NCBI RefSeq assembly: GCF_020819595.1
Contig: NZ_JAJHNP010000028.1
Coordinates: 1 to 64,000 of the forward strand
DNA: 64,000 bases
Reading direction: 5' to 3'
Source of the DNA: Streptomyces barringtoniae
GTDB lineage: Bacteria; Actinomycetota; Actinomycetes; Streptomycetales; Streptomycetaceae
Shown: in pieces, positions 26,301-32,703 of the stretch
How positions within the stretch are numbered: position 1 is the first letter of the stretch
How the letters are laid out: every line of letters starts with the position of its first letter
Program-made: the position numbers and the translations under genes
The notes under the pieces: model-generated
The model's input: the letters and a program-made list of their open reading frames with translations, nothing else
Told to the model about the DNA's origin: nothing
Databases searched by the model: none

Positions 26301-26914
26301 TTTGTCCAGCGAGCGCGAGATGCTCGGCCTGTACGTCTCCGCCCATCCGCTCGACGGCACCGAGAACATCCTCGCTGCCCACCGCGACACCACGATCGTC
26401 GACCTGCTGTCCTCCGGCCGGGCCGAGGGCATCGTGCGCCTGTCGGGCCTGATCACCGGCGTTCAGCTGAAGGTGACCAAGCAGGGCAACAACTGGGCGA
26501 TCGTCGACCTTGCCGACCGAGACGGCACGATCGAAGTTTCCCCGCCACGTACCAACTCGTCGCAGGCGCCCTGGTCGAAGACAGCGTGGTGTCCGTCCAG
26601 GGCCGCATCAACGACCGAGACGGCACGATCAGCATCTTCGGACAGGAACTGCAGGCACTCGACGTCACCTCAGCAGAACGCACCGGCGCGACACCCATCG
26701 TGCTCACGTTGCCCTACCACCGCATCACCGAGCCCGCGATCAAGGAACTCAGGCGGATCGTGAAGGCTCACCCAGGCCAGAACCCGGTCCACCTCTCGGT
26801 GCCGGAGTGCAGAAGACGATCGTCTACCGCTTGCAGGCCGCTGTTAACGCCACCACGATCGCATCCGACATCAAAGGATCATTCGGACCCGACGCATGGC
26901 ATGGCGTCGCGTGA
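23323..26914 (+). pseudogene. dnaE: divergent DNA polymerase III alpha subunit (dnaE paralogue), frameshifted at the C-terminus
   Basis: From GTG 23323 the frame encodes a C-family polymerase: PHP domain at the start (FVHLHNHTEYSMLDGAQKLK, AVAMSDHGNMFGAYEFH), palm with catalytic aspartates in NPPDVDLDFDDRQRDK and a third in LIKMDFLGLRN, the YRPGPM motif, and the helix-hairpin-helix/beta-binding region. At 26536-26538 the frame breaks (TIEV should lead into FPATYQLVAGALVED, found in the next frame), and near 26805 it breaks again (KTIVYRLQAAVNATT is in the third frame, to a stop at 26914). The OB and tail domains are therefore lost; about 1,070 residues remain readable. It differs clearly from the housekeeping Streptomyces DnaE as I know it, so it is an accessory, probably acquired, copy. 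Confidence 0.85.
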
Positions 26915-26935
26915 ACGATCCGAACACCAAGAACG

Positions 26936-27058
26936 GGCGGCTGGCACGACGCGTCCCAGCTCGAGAACTTCCTGACTCACCTCGGGCAAGGCGCAAGCGC
27001 CCTAGTCTTCCGGTGCACCATCTGCGGCATCTACCTCGCCTACGCCGACGCTTCATAG
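26936..27058 (+). pseudogene. CbrC-family C-terminal fragment
   Basis: About 40 residues, GGWHDASQLENFLTHLGQGA then LVFRCTICGIYLAYADAS and stop, match the end of CbrC/UPF0167 proteins (FRC--CG-YLAY-D). No start codon or N-terminal part is present. Confidence 0.6.
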
Positions 27059-27139
27059 CCTCGGCCCAGCTCAGCACGCACCTGTCCCTTCAAAGGAACC
27101 GCACGCATCGGAGCCTGGCCCCACGGCACTGGTAGGTCG

Positions 27140-27697
27140 TCATTCCGAGGGGCAGTTGTCCCACAGTTGGGAGAGTTCCCGGGGGATTCCGACGCAGCCG
27201 CTGCTGAACGGGGCGGCGCTGTGGTTGTAACCCCAGGGCTGGCCGCCCCGGAGGATGAAGTACTTGCGCGCACTGCCGTCGTCCTGGATGCCGACCTGTT
27301 CCTGGGGCGTCGCGCCCGGGGTGAGTTCGAAGGCGGTCGCGGCGTACCGCGTGTTCCCGCACTGCCCGTACAGGAACTGGCCCGGGCGCGGCTCGATGTG
27401 CTGGAAAAGGGCGTTGTGGCTGGTGTACGCGCGGGTGACGGCCGTCTTGACCGCCGCGGTCGCGACCAGGTTCCGGCAGCCGGTGATCTTTGCAGACGCA
27501 GCCGCCGCTGTCTGACCATCGCCTGCAGCCGCGGTGGCCGCCGGCTGAGCCCCGCCCGGAGCCGCTGCAGCCGAACCGCCCGGATGAACGGAACCAGCCC
27601 GAGAACCAGTACTGGTACTGCTGCACGCGCCGAGCAGAAACACGGCGGACAACGCGACAGCGGTCGAAGCCATCGCGCGAGGCATAGTGGAATGCAT
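27140..27697 (-). CDS. secreted lipoprotein, function unknown
   Basis: Start ATG 27697 follows a GGGGGG ribosome-binding site. A classical lipoprotein signal peptide occupies residues 1-25 (basic MHSTMPRAM, hydrophobic core, lipobox LLGAC with Cys as the lipid-modified residue). An Ala/Gly/Pro-rich linker follows, then a domain of about 115 residues (AKITGCRNLVATAAVKTAVT, PGQFLYGQCGNTRYAATAFE, KYFILRGGQPWGYNHSAAPF, CVGIPRELSQLWDNCP) with four cysteines that could form two disulfides. It would be anchored outside the membrane. No enzyme motif is visible. Its gene stands alone. Confidence 0.8.
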   Translation of the reverse strand: MHSTMPRAMASTAVALSAVFLLGACSSTSTGSRAGSVHPGGSAAAAPGGAQPAATAAAGDGQTAAAASAKITGCRNLVATAAVKTAVTRAYTSHNALFQHIEPRPGQFLYGQCGNTRYAATAFELTPGATPQEQVGIQDDGSARKYFILRGGQPWGYNHSAAPFSSGCVGIPRELSQLWDNCPSE

Positions 27698-28036
27698 CAG
27701 AACTGATCCCCCCAGAAAGAGCAGATGACGTGGAAACAGGCAGGTCGCGCCTGTCCCGTGCATGCCATCCTTTCGATCGTTCTCGACGGTAATCTCCCCA
27801 TCCCGTCACAGCCCGGCAACGACAAACGTCCCGTCTGGCGGCTCGTTCAGGGCGGGTGAAGTCCCAACCCCTTCGGGCCTCCCATGTCCCCGGCCTGGAG
27901 CACAAGGAGCGTCAGGCCAAGCTGCGCCGTGCGCTCGTCCACATGGCGCAGGTCGGCTTCGTGGAGCCGAGGAGGAGGCGCTGCTGTAACCAGGGCGTAC
28001 TGCCGCCGCGAGCGCATCTGTTGTGCTGGCCGGCAC

Positions 28037-28535
28037 TCAGCCCTCCGGCTCTTCGTCCTCTGTGGCCGCGTCGTCGAGGGCGACGCGCAGGTATGCATGC
28101 CTTGGATGATGTCGATGAGGGCTTCCTCCGCCCCGCTGAGAGCTCGACGGGTTCCCTCCACGTCGCCTCGGTCGGCGTGGAGTTGGGCGCTGAGGGTGTA
28201 CAACGCTTCATCGCGGCGGCGAAAGACGCCTCCTGGCCCGGGGGCGTTTCCTCCGCCTCGGATTCCGAGACCTGCATGGCGGTGCGCTGCAGTCTGTTCG
28301 TCAGGACGTTGACCGCGAGGCCGGGGTCACGACCAAGCCGGTCCATCCAGCCGAGCATCGTCTCCAGGACGTCCTCGATCTCTCCTTCCTCGGTCAGACG
28401 CGTGGCGGTGGTGATCTCCAGCTCTGTTTTGGTCAGCAGTTTGCCCAGCAGCCGCAGACGGTCTGCTTCGCGCAGTTCATCGGGCCGCACCTTCGGATCC
28501 GCCGCTGGTTCAGCCCCGAGAGCGACCAGTGCTGC
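28037..28535 (-). pseudogene. 3' remnant of a helical-protein gene cut by the IS6 element
   Basis: Reading inward from the IS6 end, the frame gives AALVALGAEPAADPKVRPDE, LREADRLRLLGKLLTKTELE, IEDVLETMLGWMDRLGRD. After shifts in two places it gives DEALYTLSAQLHADRGDVEG, TRRALSGAEEALIDIIQGM and YLRVALDDAATEDEEPEG then stop (28037). It is all-helical and acidic. The 5' end is removed at 28535 by the IS6 element, and two frameshifts lie near 28230 and 28100. The upstream half might be the SIR2-like remnant on the other side of the IS, but this cannot be proved. Confidence 0.5.
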
Positions 28536-29385
28536 GGGACTTGTCAAGTTGCTGTTGAGGCAGGCGGGTTGAGGCGTGCCGGTGGTGCTGGCGGTCGCTG
28601 TGTCAGGCGACCGTGGTCATGGGGGTGGTGTCGGTGATCTGGTGCCAGGTGGCGTGGCGGTCGGTCATTTCGGTGCGGTAGTCGGCGGCGGTCATCCGGT
28701 GGCGGCGGGGGCGGAAGTGGGGTGAGATCCTGCTGAAGGAGGCGAGGAACCGCTGTGCTGAGCCGACGCTGCGGAAGCCCTGCATCGCGTACTCGCGCTG
28801 CCGTGTGGGCAGATGGGAGTTTTCCGCTCGGTTGTTCATATATTTCGAACTGTGGTGTTCCACCGAGGGCATCGCCTGGCGGTGAGGGGCTCCGTAGCTG
28901 CGCAGTTTGTCGGTGACCACGACGCGGGGTACGGACTCTGTTCCTGTGAGGAGCTTGAGGAAGAACCGCTTCGCGGCCTTCGTGTCGCGGGAGTTGGTCA
29001 CCAGGACGTCCAGCACGTTTCCGTCCCGGTCCACGGCCCGCCAGAGGTAGCGCGTCCGTCCGTTGACCTTGAGGAACACCTCGTCCAGATGCCATTTATC
29101 GCCGGGCCTGGGCTGCCGGCGGCGCAGCCGGCGCGCGTACTCGGGCCCGAACCGCTCGCACCACAGGCGCACGGTCTCGTAGGACACCTGGATGCCGCGC
29201 TCGAAGAGCAGCTCATCCACGTCGCGGAAGGTGAGAGGGAAACGGTGGTACAGCCAGACGGCGTGCGCGATCACCTCGGGCGGGAACCTGAACCCCTTGT
29301 ACGACGGCGCTGCGCACTCCACGAACGGCCCCTCCCACGACGATCACCAAGATCATCACACGTCTCCGCGAACTTGACAGCGCCC
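28536..29385 (-). mobile_element. IS6-family insertion sequence (about 850 bp)
   Basis: The ends are imperfect inverted repeats: left GGGACTTGTCAAGTT at 28536 and right AACTTGACAGCGCCC ending at 29385 share the TGTCAAGTT core. The element carries one transposase. The 8 bases on either side differ (AGTGCTGC against TTCCCGAC), so no target duplication remains, as expected if IS6-type cointegration or deletion changed one flank. Confidence 0.8.
28603..29322 (-). CDS. IS6-family transposase
   Basis: The 239-residue protein is a complete DDE transposase of the IS6 group: the N-terminal segment YKGFRFPPEVIAHAVWLYHR, helix-turn-helix TFRDVDELLFERGIQVSYET, first aspartate in GDKWHLDEVFLKVNGRTRYL, second in VVVTDKLRSYGA, and glutamate in YMNNRAENSHLPTRQREYAM. 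The length is normal and no frameshift is present, so it is probably functional. Confidence 0.93.
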   Translation of the reverse strand: MECAAPSYKGFRFPPEVIAHAVWLYHRFPLTFRDVDELLFERGIQVSYETVRLWCERFGPEYARRLRRRQPRPGDKWHLDEVFLKVNGRTRYLWRAVDRDGNVLDVLVTNSRDTKAAKRFFLKLLTGTESVPRVVVTDKLRSYGAPHRQAMPSVEHHSSKYMNNRAENSHLPTRQREYAMQGFRSVGSAQRFLASFSRISPHFRPRRHRMTAADYRTEMTDRHATWHQITDTTPMTTVA

Positions 29386-29507
29386 TTCCCGACGATGTCC
29401 TCCACCACCCCCTAGTCGGTCTTCACTCCTGAGGCGATCGAGACGCCGGCGCCCAGCAGCAGCGCGTACACGCCCGGGCTCGAGTGCACGTTCTACGCCA
29501 TGGCCAT
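29386..29507 (-). pseudogene. SIR2-like N-terminal remnant with two amber codons
   Basis: The minus frame reads MAMA, TAG, NVHSSPGVYALLLGAGVSIA, SGVKTD, TAG, GVVEDIVGK and is cut by the IS6 end. HSSPGVYALLLGAGVS---GV-T-W-VV-D is the glycine-rich NAD-binding opening of SIR2-like proteins, including NADase effectors of defence systems. Both stops are TAG, the second where Trp is expected. It is a short decayed piece. Confidence 0.45.
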
Positions 29508-29639
29508 CGGTGGCTCGATCAGCCCCCGGCCGGGATGGCGACCATGCCAGCCGCGCTCTCGCTTTCCATGTGTGCCCCTCCCGAGGATGGCTCGCCCGAC
29601 AGGCGAATATCGCCGTGACAAGCAGCATGCCGGCGCTGG

Positions 29640-29858
29640 TCATGCGAGCCGGATTCCACGCGTCCGGCCGGGCTCGCGGACGATGGCCTGCTACGACTCG
29701 AGCTCGACCAACTGGTACTGAACGGAGGACCGGCTGCTCATGCCGACAGCCGCGCCGATCTCGGCCACGGTCGGCGCCTCCCCGCGGTCAAGGATGGCCT
29801 CCCGGATGCAGCGGAGGATGCGCTCCTGGGTGTCGGTGAGGTGGTCTACGCGGTGCAT
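29640..29858 (-). pseudogene. LexA-type HTH domain protein with an in-frame TAG
   Basis: From ATG 29858 the frame reads MHRVDHLTDTQERILRCIRE, AILDRGEAPTVAEIGAAVGM, SSRSSVQYQLVELES, then TAG (29691-29693), QAIVREPGRTRGIRLA and TGA (29640). This is the winged-helix DNA-binding domain of LexA without the peptidase domain; small stand-alone versions of about 70-75 residues are common in Streptomyces. The stop removes the wing. The 55-residue product might still fold and bind DNA weakly. The start is only a few bases downstream of TAATCT, suggesting a leaderless transcript. Confidence 0.7.
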
Positions 29859-29885
29859 AATCGAGATTAGGGCGCATGTTCGATT
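29859..29885. promoter_or_regulatory. inverted repeat in the divergent promoter region
   Basis: AATCGA (29859-29864) and TCGATT (29880-29885) form a 6-bp inverted repeat between the LexA-like gene (minus) and the DUF6233 gene (plus). TAATCT on the minus strand lies inside it and could be a -10. The repeat could be an operator for the LexA-like protein. Confidence 0.35.
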
Positions 29886-29926
29886 TTCTCGGCAAGTAGA
29901 CACACCGGCAGCCAGGAGCAACCCCG

Positions 29927-30277
29927 ATGGGCGAGGAAATCTCTCGCCTTGACGCCCTACGCTTCGCCCGCCGCATCGTCCAGCAGCAGATCACCCGCGA
30001 GCTGGCCCTCATCGACAAGTGGATCGCCGACGAGGAACGACGCGAGACGGAGCGACGGCAGGGCGACGAGCAGCGGCCGCCGACGCCGGAGTGGCTGATC
30101 CAATACGGGCTCAACCGAGCCAACCTCGACGCGGTCCATGTCGGCGACTGCTGGGCAGCGAAGAAGAGCGGCCGCTGCCGCCCGGCGACACGCGACCAGG
30201 CCATCGACGCGCTCCGCCGCCAGGTGCCGCCGTGCGCGCACTGCCAGCCGGACTCTGTCCTCGGCGTCCCCGAGTGA
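29927..30277 (+). CDS. DUF6233-type protein
   Basis: The 116-residue protein starts at ATG 29927 with AGGAG seven bases upstream. An N-terminal helix (ARRIVQQQITRELALIDKWI) is followed by the family signature: RPPTPEWLIQYGLNRANL, VHVGDCWAAKKSGRCRPATR, DQAIDALRRQVPPCAHCQPD with conserved cysteines. This matches the Streptomyces DUF6233 family, small proteins of unknown function that often occur in many copies in accessory regions. It is divergent from the LexA-like HTH gene. Confidence 0.75.
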   Translation: MGEEISRLDALRFARRIVQQQITRELALIDKWIADEERRETERRQGDEQRPPTPEWLIQYGLNRANLDAVHVGDCWAAKKSGRCRPATRDQAIDALRRQVPPCAHCQPDSVLGVPE

Positions 30278-30283
30278 GGGGAA

Positions 30284-30970
30284 TTATGTATCTGCGTCCT
30301 CTTCCTCGGACGGCTTGTCCAGCTGGCTTCGTTGCTGCTGCGCCTTCCGTCTGCGCAGGAGCTTCCTCACGGTCACCCATGTGGCGCAGGCTCCCACAGC
30401 AGCAACTCCGGCGGCGGCCGCGCCTGCACGGAGCATATCTACGACAGAGTCGTATTCCGATTCAGCGCTAGTCGGCGAATAGGGGCCTGCTGGTAGGCCC
30501 GTGGAGGGCCAAGGCGAGGACGCTCCAGGGGGAACCGTATTGGCGAGTGGATATTCGGGTTTCGGGTGCGCCGGACTAACCGCAGGATGCTGCCCCGTCG
30601 CTGCAGGCTCCTTGGATTGCCCGAACATACTGTCCCACAGTGCTTGCCTGCGTTTCTGGTCCTCTATTAGCGCCAAATCGATGCGTCGATTAGCTTGATC
30701 CCAGTTTTCCTTTGTTTTTCGGTATGCCTCTCTTGCATCAAGCTGCGACTGGGCCCATGCCTTTGCTGCCTCCGGATCAGAGGCGGCGCGCTCCTGCATC
30801 TCGGCGCAAGATTTTTCCCACGCTTTCTGTAGCCGATTGTTCTTTGGTCCGGTGATTATCGCCTGACCATGGGAGTCCGTGTAGTAGGGCCGCCCTTTGA
30901 GGTATGGATATGCACATGCTTCCATTACGTGTGCACGGGCGACTCTGTCCGCTGTGCGATCCCAGCTCAT
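30284..30970 (-). CDS. hypothetical protein with one C-terminal membrane helix
   Basis: The 228-residue product starts at ATG 30970. Residues 1-115 are helical and charged (VEARAAS-like helices: EAAKAWAQSQLDAREAYRKT, KENWDQANRRIDLALIEDQK); residues 118-165 are a Pro/Ser-rich linker; a helix at about 183-200 (AGAAAAGVAAVGACATWVTV) is the only membrane segment, followed by a basic cytoplasmic tail (RKLLRRRKAQQQRSQ). Base composition here (many AT-rich codons) is lower in GC than its neighbours, suggesting recent transfer. The family is not recognised. Confidence 0.6.
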   Translation of the reverse strand: MSWDRTADRVARAHVMEACAYPYLKGRPYYTDSHGQAIITGPKNNRLQKAWEKSCAEMQERAASDPEAAKAWAQSQLDAREAYRKTKENWDQANRRIDLALIEDQKRRQALWDSMFGQSKEPAATGQHPAVSPAHPKPEYPLANTVPPGASSPWPSTGLPAGPYSPTSAESEYDSVVDMLRAGAAAAGVAAVGACATWVTVRKLLRRRKAQQQRSQLDKPSEEEDADT

Positions 30971-31151
30971 GACTCACTCAACCTGCCTCAACCAGAAAGC
31001 CTTGCTGGCATGCATACATTCATGACCATGATGGCCCAATATGGTGCTTGCTCAACTTCACGCTACGCCTGCCAAGCATCGGAAGATAGCCAGGCAACGA
31101 TCGCCTCGTGCCCCGTCGCACGGGTCGGGCTGTGCAGGGGTGGCCCTCCGC

Positions 31152-31375
31152 TTATGCACTGCGCGGGCGGCGGCCCGTCGTCTTCTTGGCTTGCTGCTTC
31201 TTTGCGGCCGTCTTCTTCTTCGGCTTGGGCAGCTTGTGCACCTCGGTCGGCCCAGTGCCCTCACGGCGGGACGCCTTCGCCTTCTCGACGGATGCGTTCA
31301 GCGCAGCCACGAGATCGAGCACCTGGGTCGGCTGCTCCGGCTCGGGCGCTTCTGGGAGCGGTATCGCCTGGTAGC
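31152..31375 (-). pseudogene. Ku DNA-end-binding protein, C-terminal remnant
   Basis: The minus frame reads YQAIPLPEAPEPEQPTQVLD, LVAALNASVEKAKASRREGT, PTEVHKLPKPKKKTAAKKQQ and ends AKKTTGRRPRSA. The 'QVLDL-AAL--SV-KAK-SR' helix and the lysine/alanine tail ending GRRPRSA are the C-terminus of actinobacterial Ku used in non-homologous end joining. The core barrel is missing. The tail alone binds DNA in full-length Ku, but no start codon is supported here. Confidence 0.65.
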
Positions 31376-31545
31376 CGCACCTGTACCCACCGCGTACGAA
31401 GTGGTTGTTGTCACGCAAGGCCGTGGCCTGCCGGACGTCGACCCGCGCAGCCAGTCCCGCTCGGTTAATGGACGCCCTCTCCCGATGGGCAGTCAGCTGC
31501 CAGGCTGAGCGGCTGAACTCCCACCTCACCCTCCTGGAGAGCAGC

Positions 31546-31902
31546 GTGGACTTGAGCACCACCGGCGAACCCGCCATCGTGCAGGAGGACACCGAGGTCC
31601 GCGTTGGCCTCGACCTTCGGCCAGGCACTCTCACTCTCACCCGGAACGGCAAGGACTTCGCGGCGTACCACGCCCTGGTGCAGTTCGCCTCTGTCAGTGC
31701 GAACCCGTGGGCAGCGCAGGAGGTCAAGTTCTCAGCCACGGGACCGGACGCCAAGTCCGTGGCATTGACCGTGGATCTCCTCAACGACACCTACGAGGGC
31801 CCCCGAGCTGGTGTTCCCGCCGCGATCTGGAAGGTCGCGGCCCTCGCCGCGACCTCCGCCGGAGACGTCGGCATCACCTACGCGCCTCCTGGCCGCGCCT
31901 GA
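31546..31902 (+). CDS. hypothetical protein (118 aa)
   Basis: GTG 31546 is preferred because GGAGA lies seven bases upstream. The product (VDLSTTGEPAIVQEDTEVRV, LTLTRNGKDFAAYHALVQFA, VKFSATGPDAKSVALTVDLL, WKVAALAATSAGDVGITYAP) is strand-rich with no signal peptide and no recognisable motif. The frame is open further upstream, so a longer gene truncated next to the Ku remnant is possible. Confidence 0.45.
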   Translation: MDLSTTGEPAIVQEDTEVRVGLDLRPGTLTLTRNGKDFAAYHALVQFASVSANPWAAQEVKFSATGPDAKSVALTVDLLNDTYEGPRAGVPAAIWKVAALAATSAGDVGITYAPPGRA

Positions 31903-32259
31903 TGTAGGGATGCGGTGAACGGAGTGTCGGCGAGAACCAACTCGGCTGGCCTCCTGACCGTCGTCTTCTGGCGGCCGTGCGGTCCGGCCATGGACGGCAG
32001 AGGATGGTAGGAGGCGTATGAGACGAAGCTCGACGTCGACCTTACGCCGCTGCGCGGACAGGCCAACCTGGGCCGGGCCGCCTGAAGCGGCACGGGGGCC
32101 ACTCGCTGCGGGCGGCGGCGAACCGAGTTCTCCAAGGCAGGTGAGGCGTGACGGCGGGCGGGAACCGTGGTCGTGGCTGAACGTATATCGGGCGAATGCG
32201 CTGTGTACGTGCCGGTAGGACGCTAGGGTCTCCACCTGACCGACTTGCAGGGGGGCGAG
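31903..32259 (+). promoter_or_regulatory. intergenic region with candidate promoter for the effector/receptor pair
   Basis: No gene is recognised. TAGGGT at about 32224-32229 with TGTACG about 18 bases upstream could serve as the promoter for the downstream pair, giving a leader of about 25 bases that includes the GGGGGGCGAG ribosome-binding site. Confidence 0.35.
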
Positions 32260-32703
32260 ATGCTGCCTGAGGCGTTGACGGCACTGGCTGCGGCGGGGGG
32301 TGCCGCCGTGGTGCAGGCGGCCGGGAGCGATGCATGGGAGGGACTGCGCAACCAGCTGGCGCGGTGGTTCGGACGCGGGGATGCAGAACGCGAACGCGGC
32401 GAGCTGGAGCGGCTGGAGCGCAGTGCGGCCGGTCTCGCTGCTGCCGGTCCCGACACGCTCGACCGGGTCCGGGCGCGGCAGGGGGCCGTATGGCAGACCC
32501 GCATCGAGAACCTGCTGGAAGCCCTGGACACTGATGAGCAGCGCGCCCAGGCCGCCACCGAGCTGCGGCAGCTGCTGGAGGAGACAACCCCGGCATCGGG
32601 GGATGGGGCGGGGTTGGTGTCCGGCAACACCTTTAACGGTCCCACCGCCGTGCAGGCCGGCAACCACAACCGGCAGGACGTCCGTTTCGGCTGCCAGCTG
32701 TGA
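32260..32703 (+). CDS. putative amyloid-signalling effector (helical domain + C-terminal BASS-like motif)
   Basis: The 147-residue protein starts at ATG 32260 after GGGGGGCGAG. Residues 1-22 (MLPEALTALAAAGGAAVVQA) form a hydrophobic helix, followed by amphipathic helices (WEGLRNQLARWFGRGDAERE, ERSAAGLAAAGPDTLDRVRA, AQAATELRQLLEET) to about residue 115. The C-terminus carries GNTFNGPTAVQAGNHNRQ, which recurs at the N-terminus of the next protein. An all-helical domain with a hydrophobic N-terminal helix ending in a short motif shared with an adjacent NLR is the established layout of Bell-domain effectors with bacterial amyloid signalling sequences (BASS), and AVQAG recalls the V-Q-x-G core of RHIM-type motifs. 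By that analogy it would be a membrane-damaging cell-death effector. That assignment is inference. Confidence 0.7.
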   Translation: MLPEALTALAAAGGAAVVQAAGSDAWEGLRNQLARWFGRGDAERERGELERLERSAAGLAAAGPDTLDRVRARQGAVWQTRIENLLEALDTDEQRAQAATELRQLLEETTPASGDGAGLVSGNTFNGPTAVQAGNHNRQDVRFGCQL

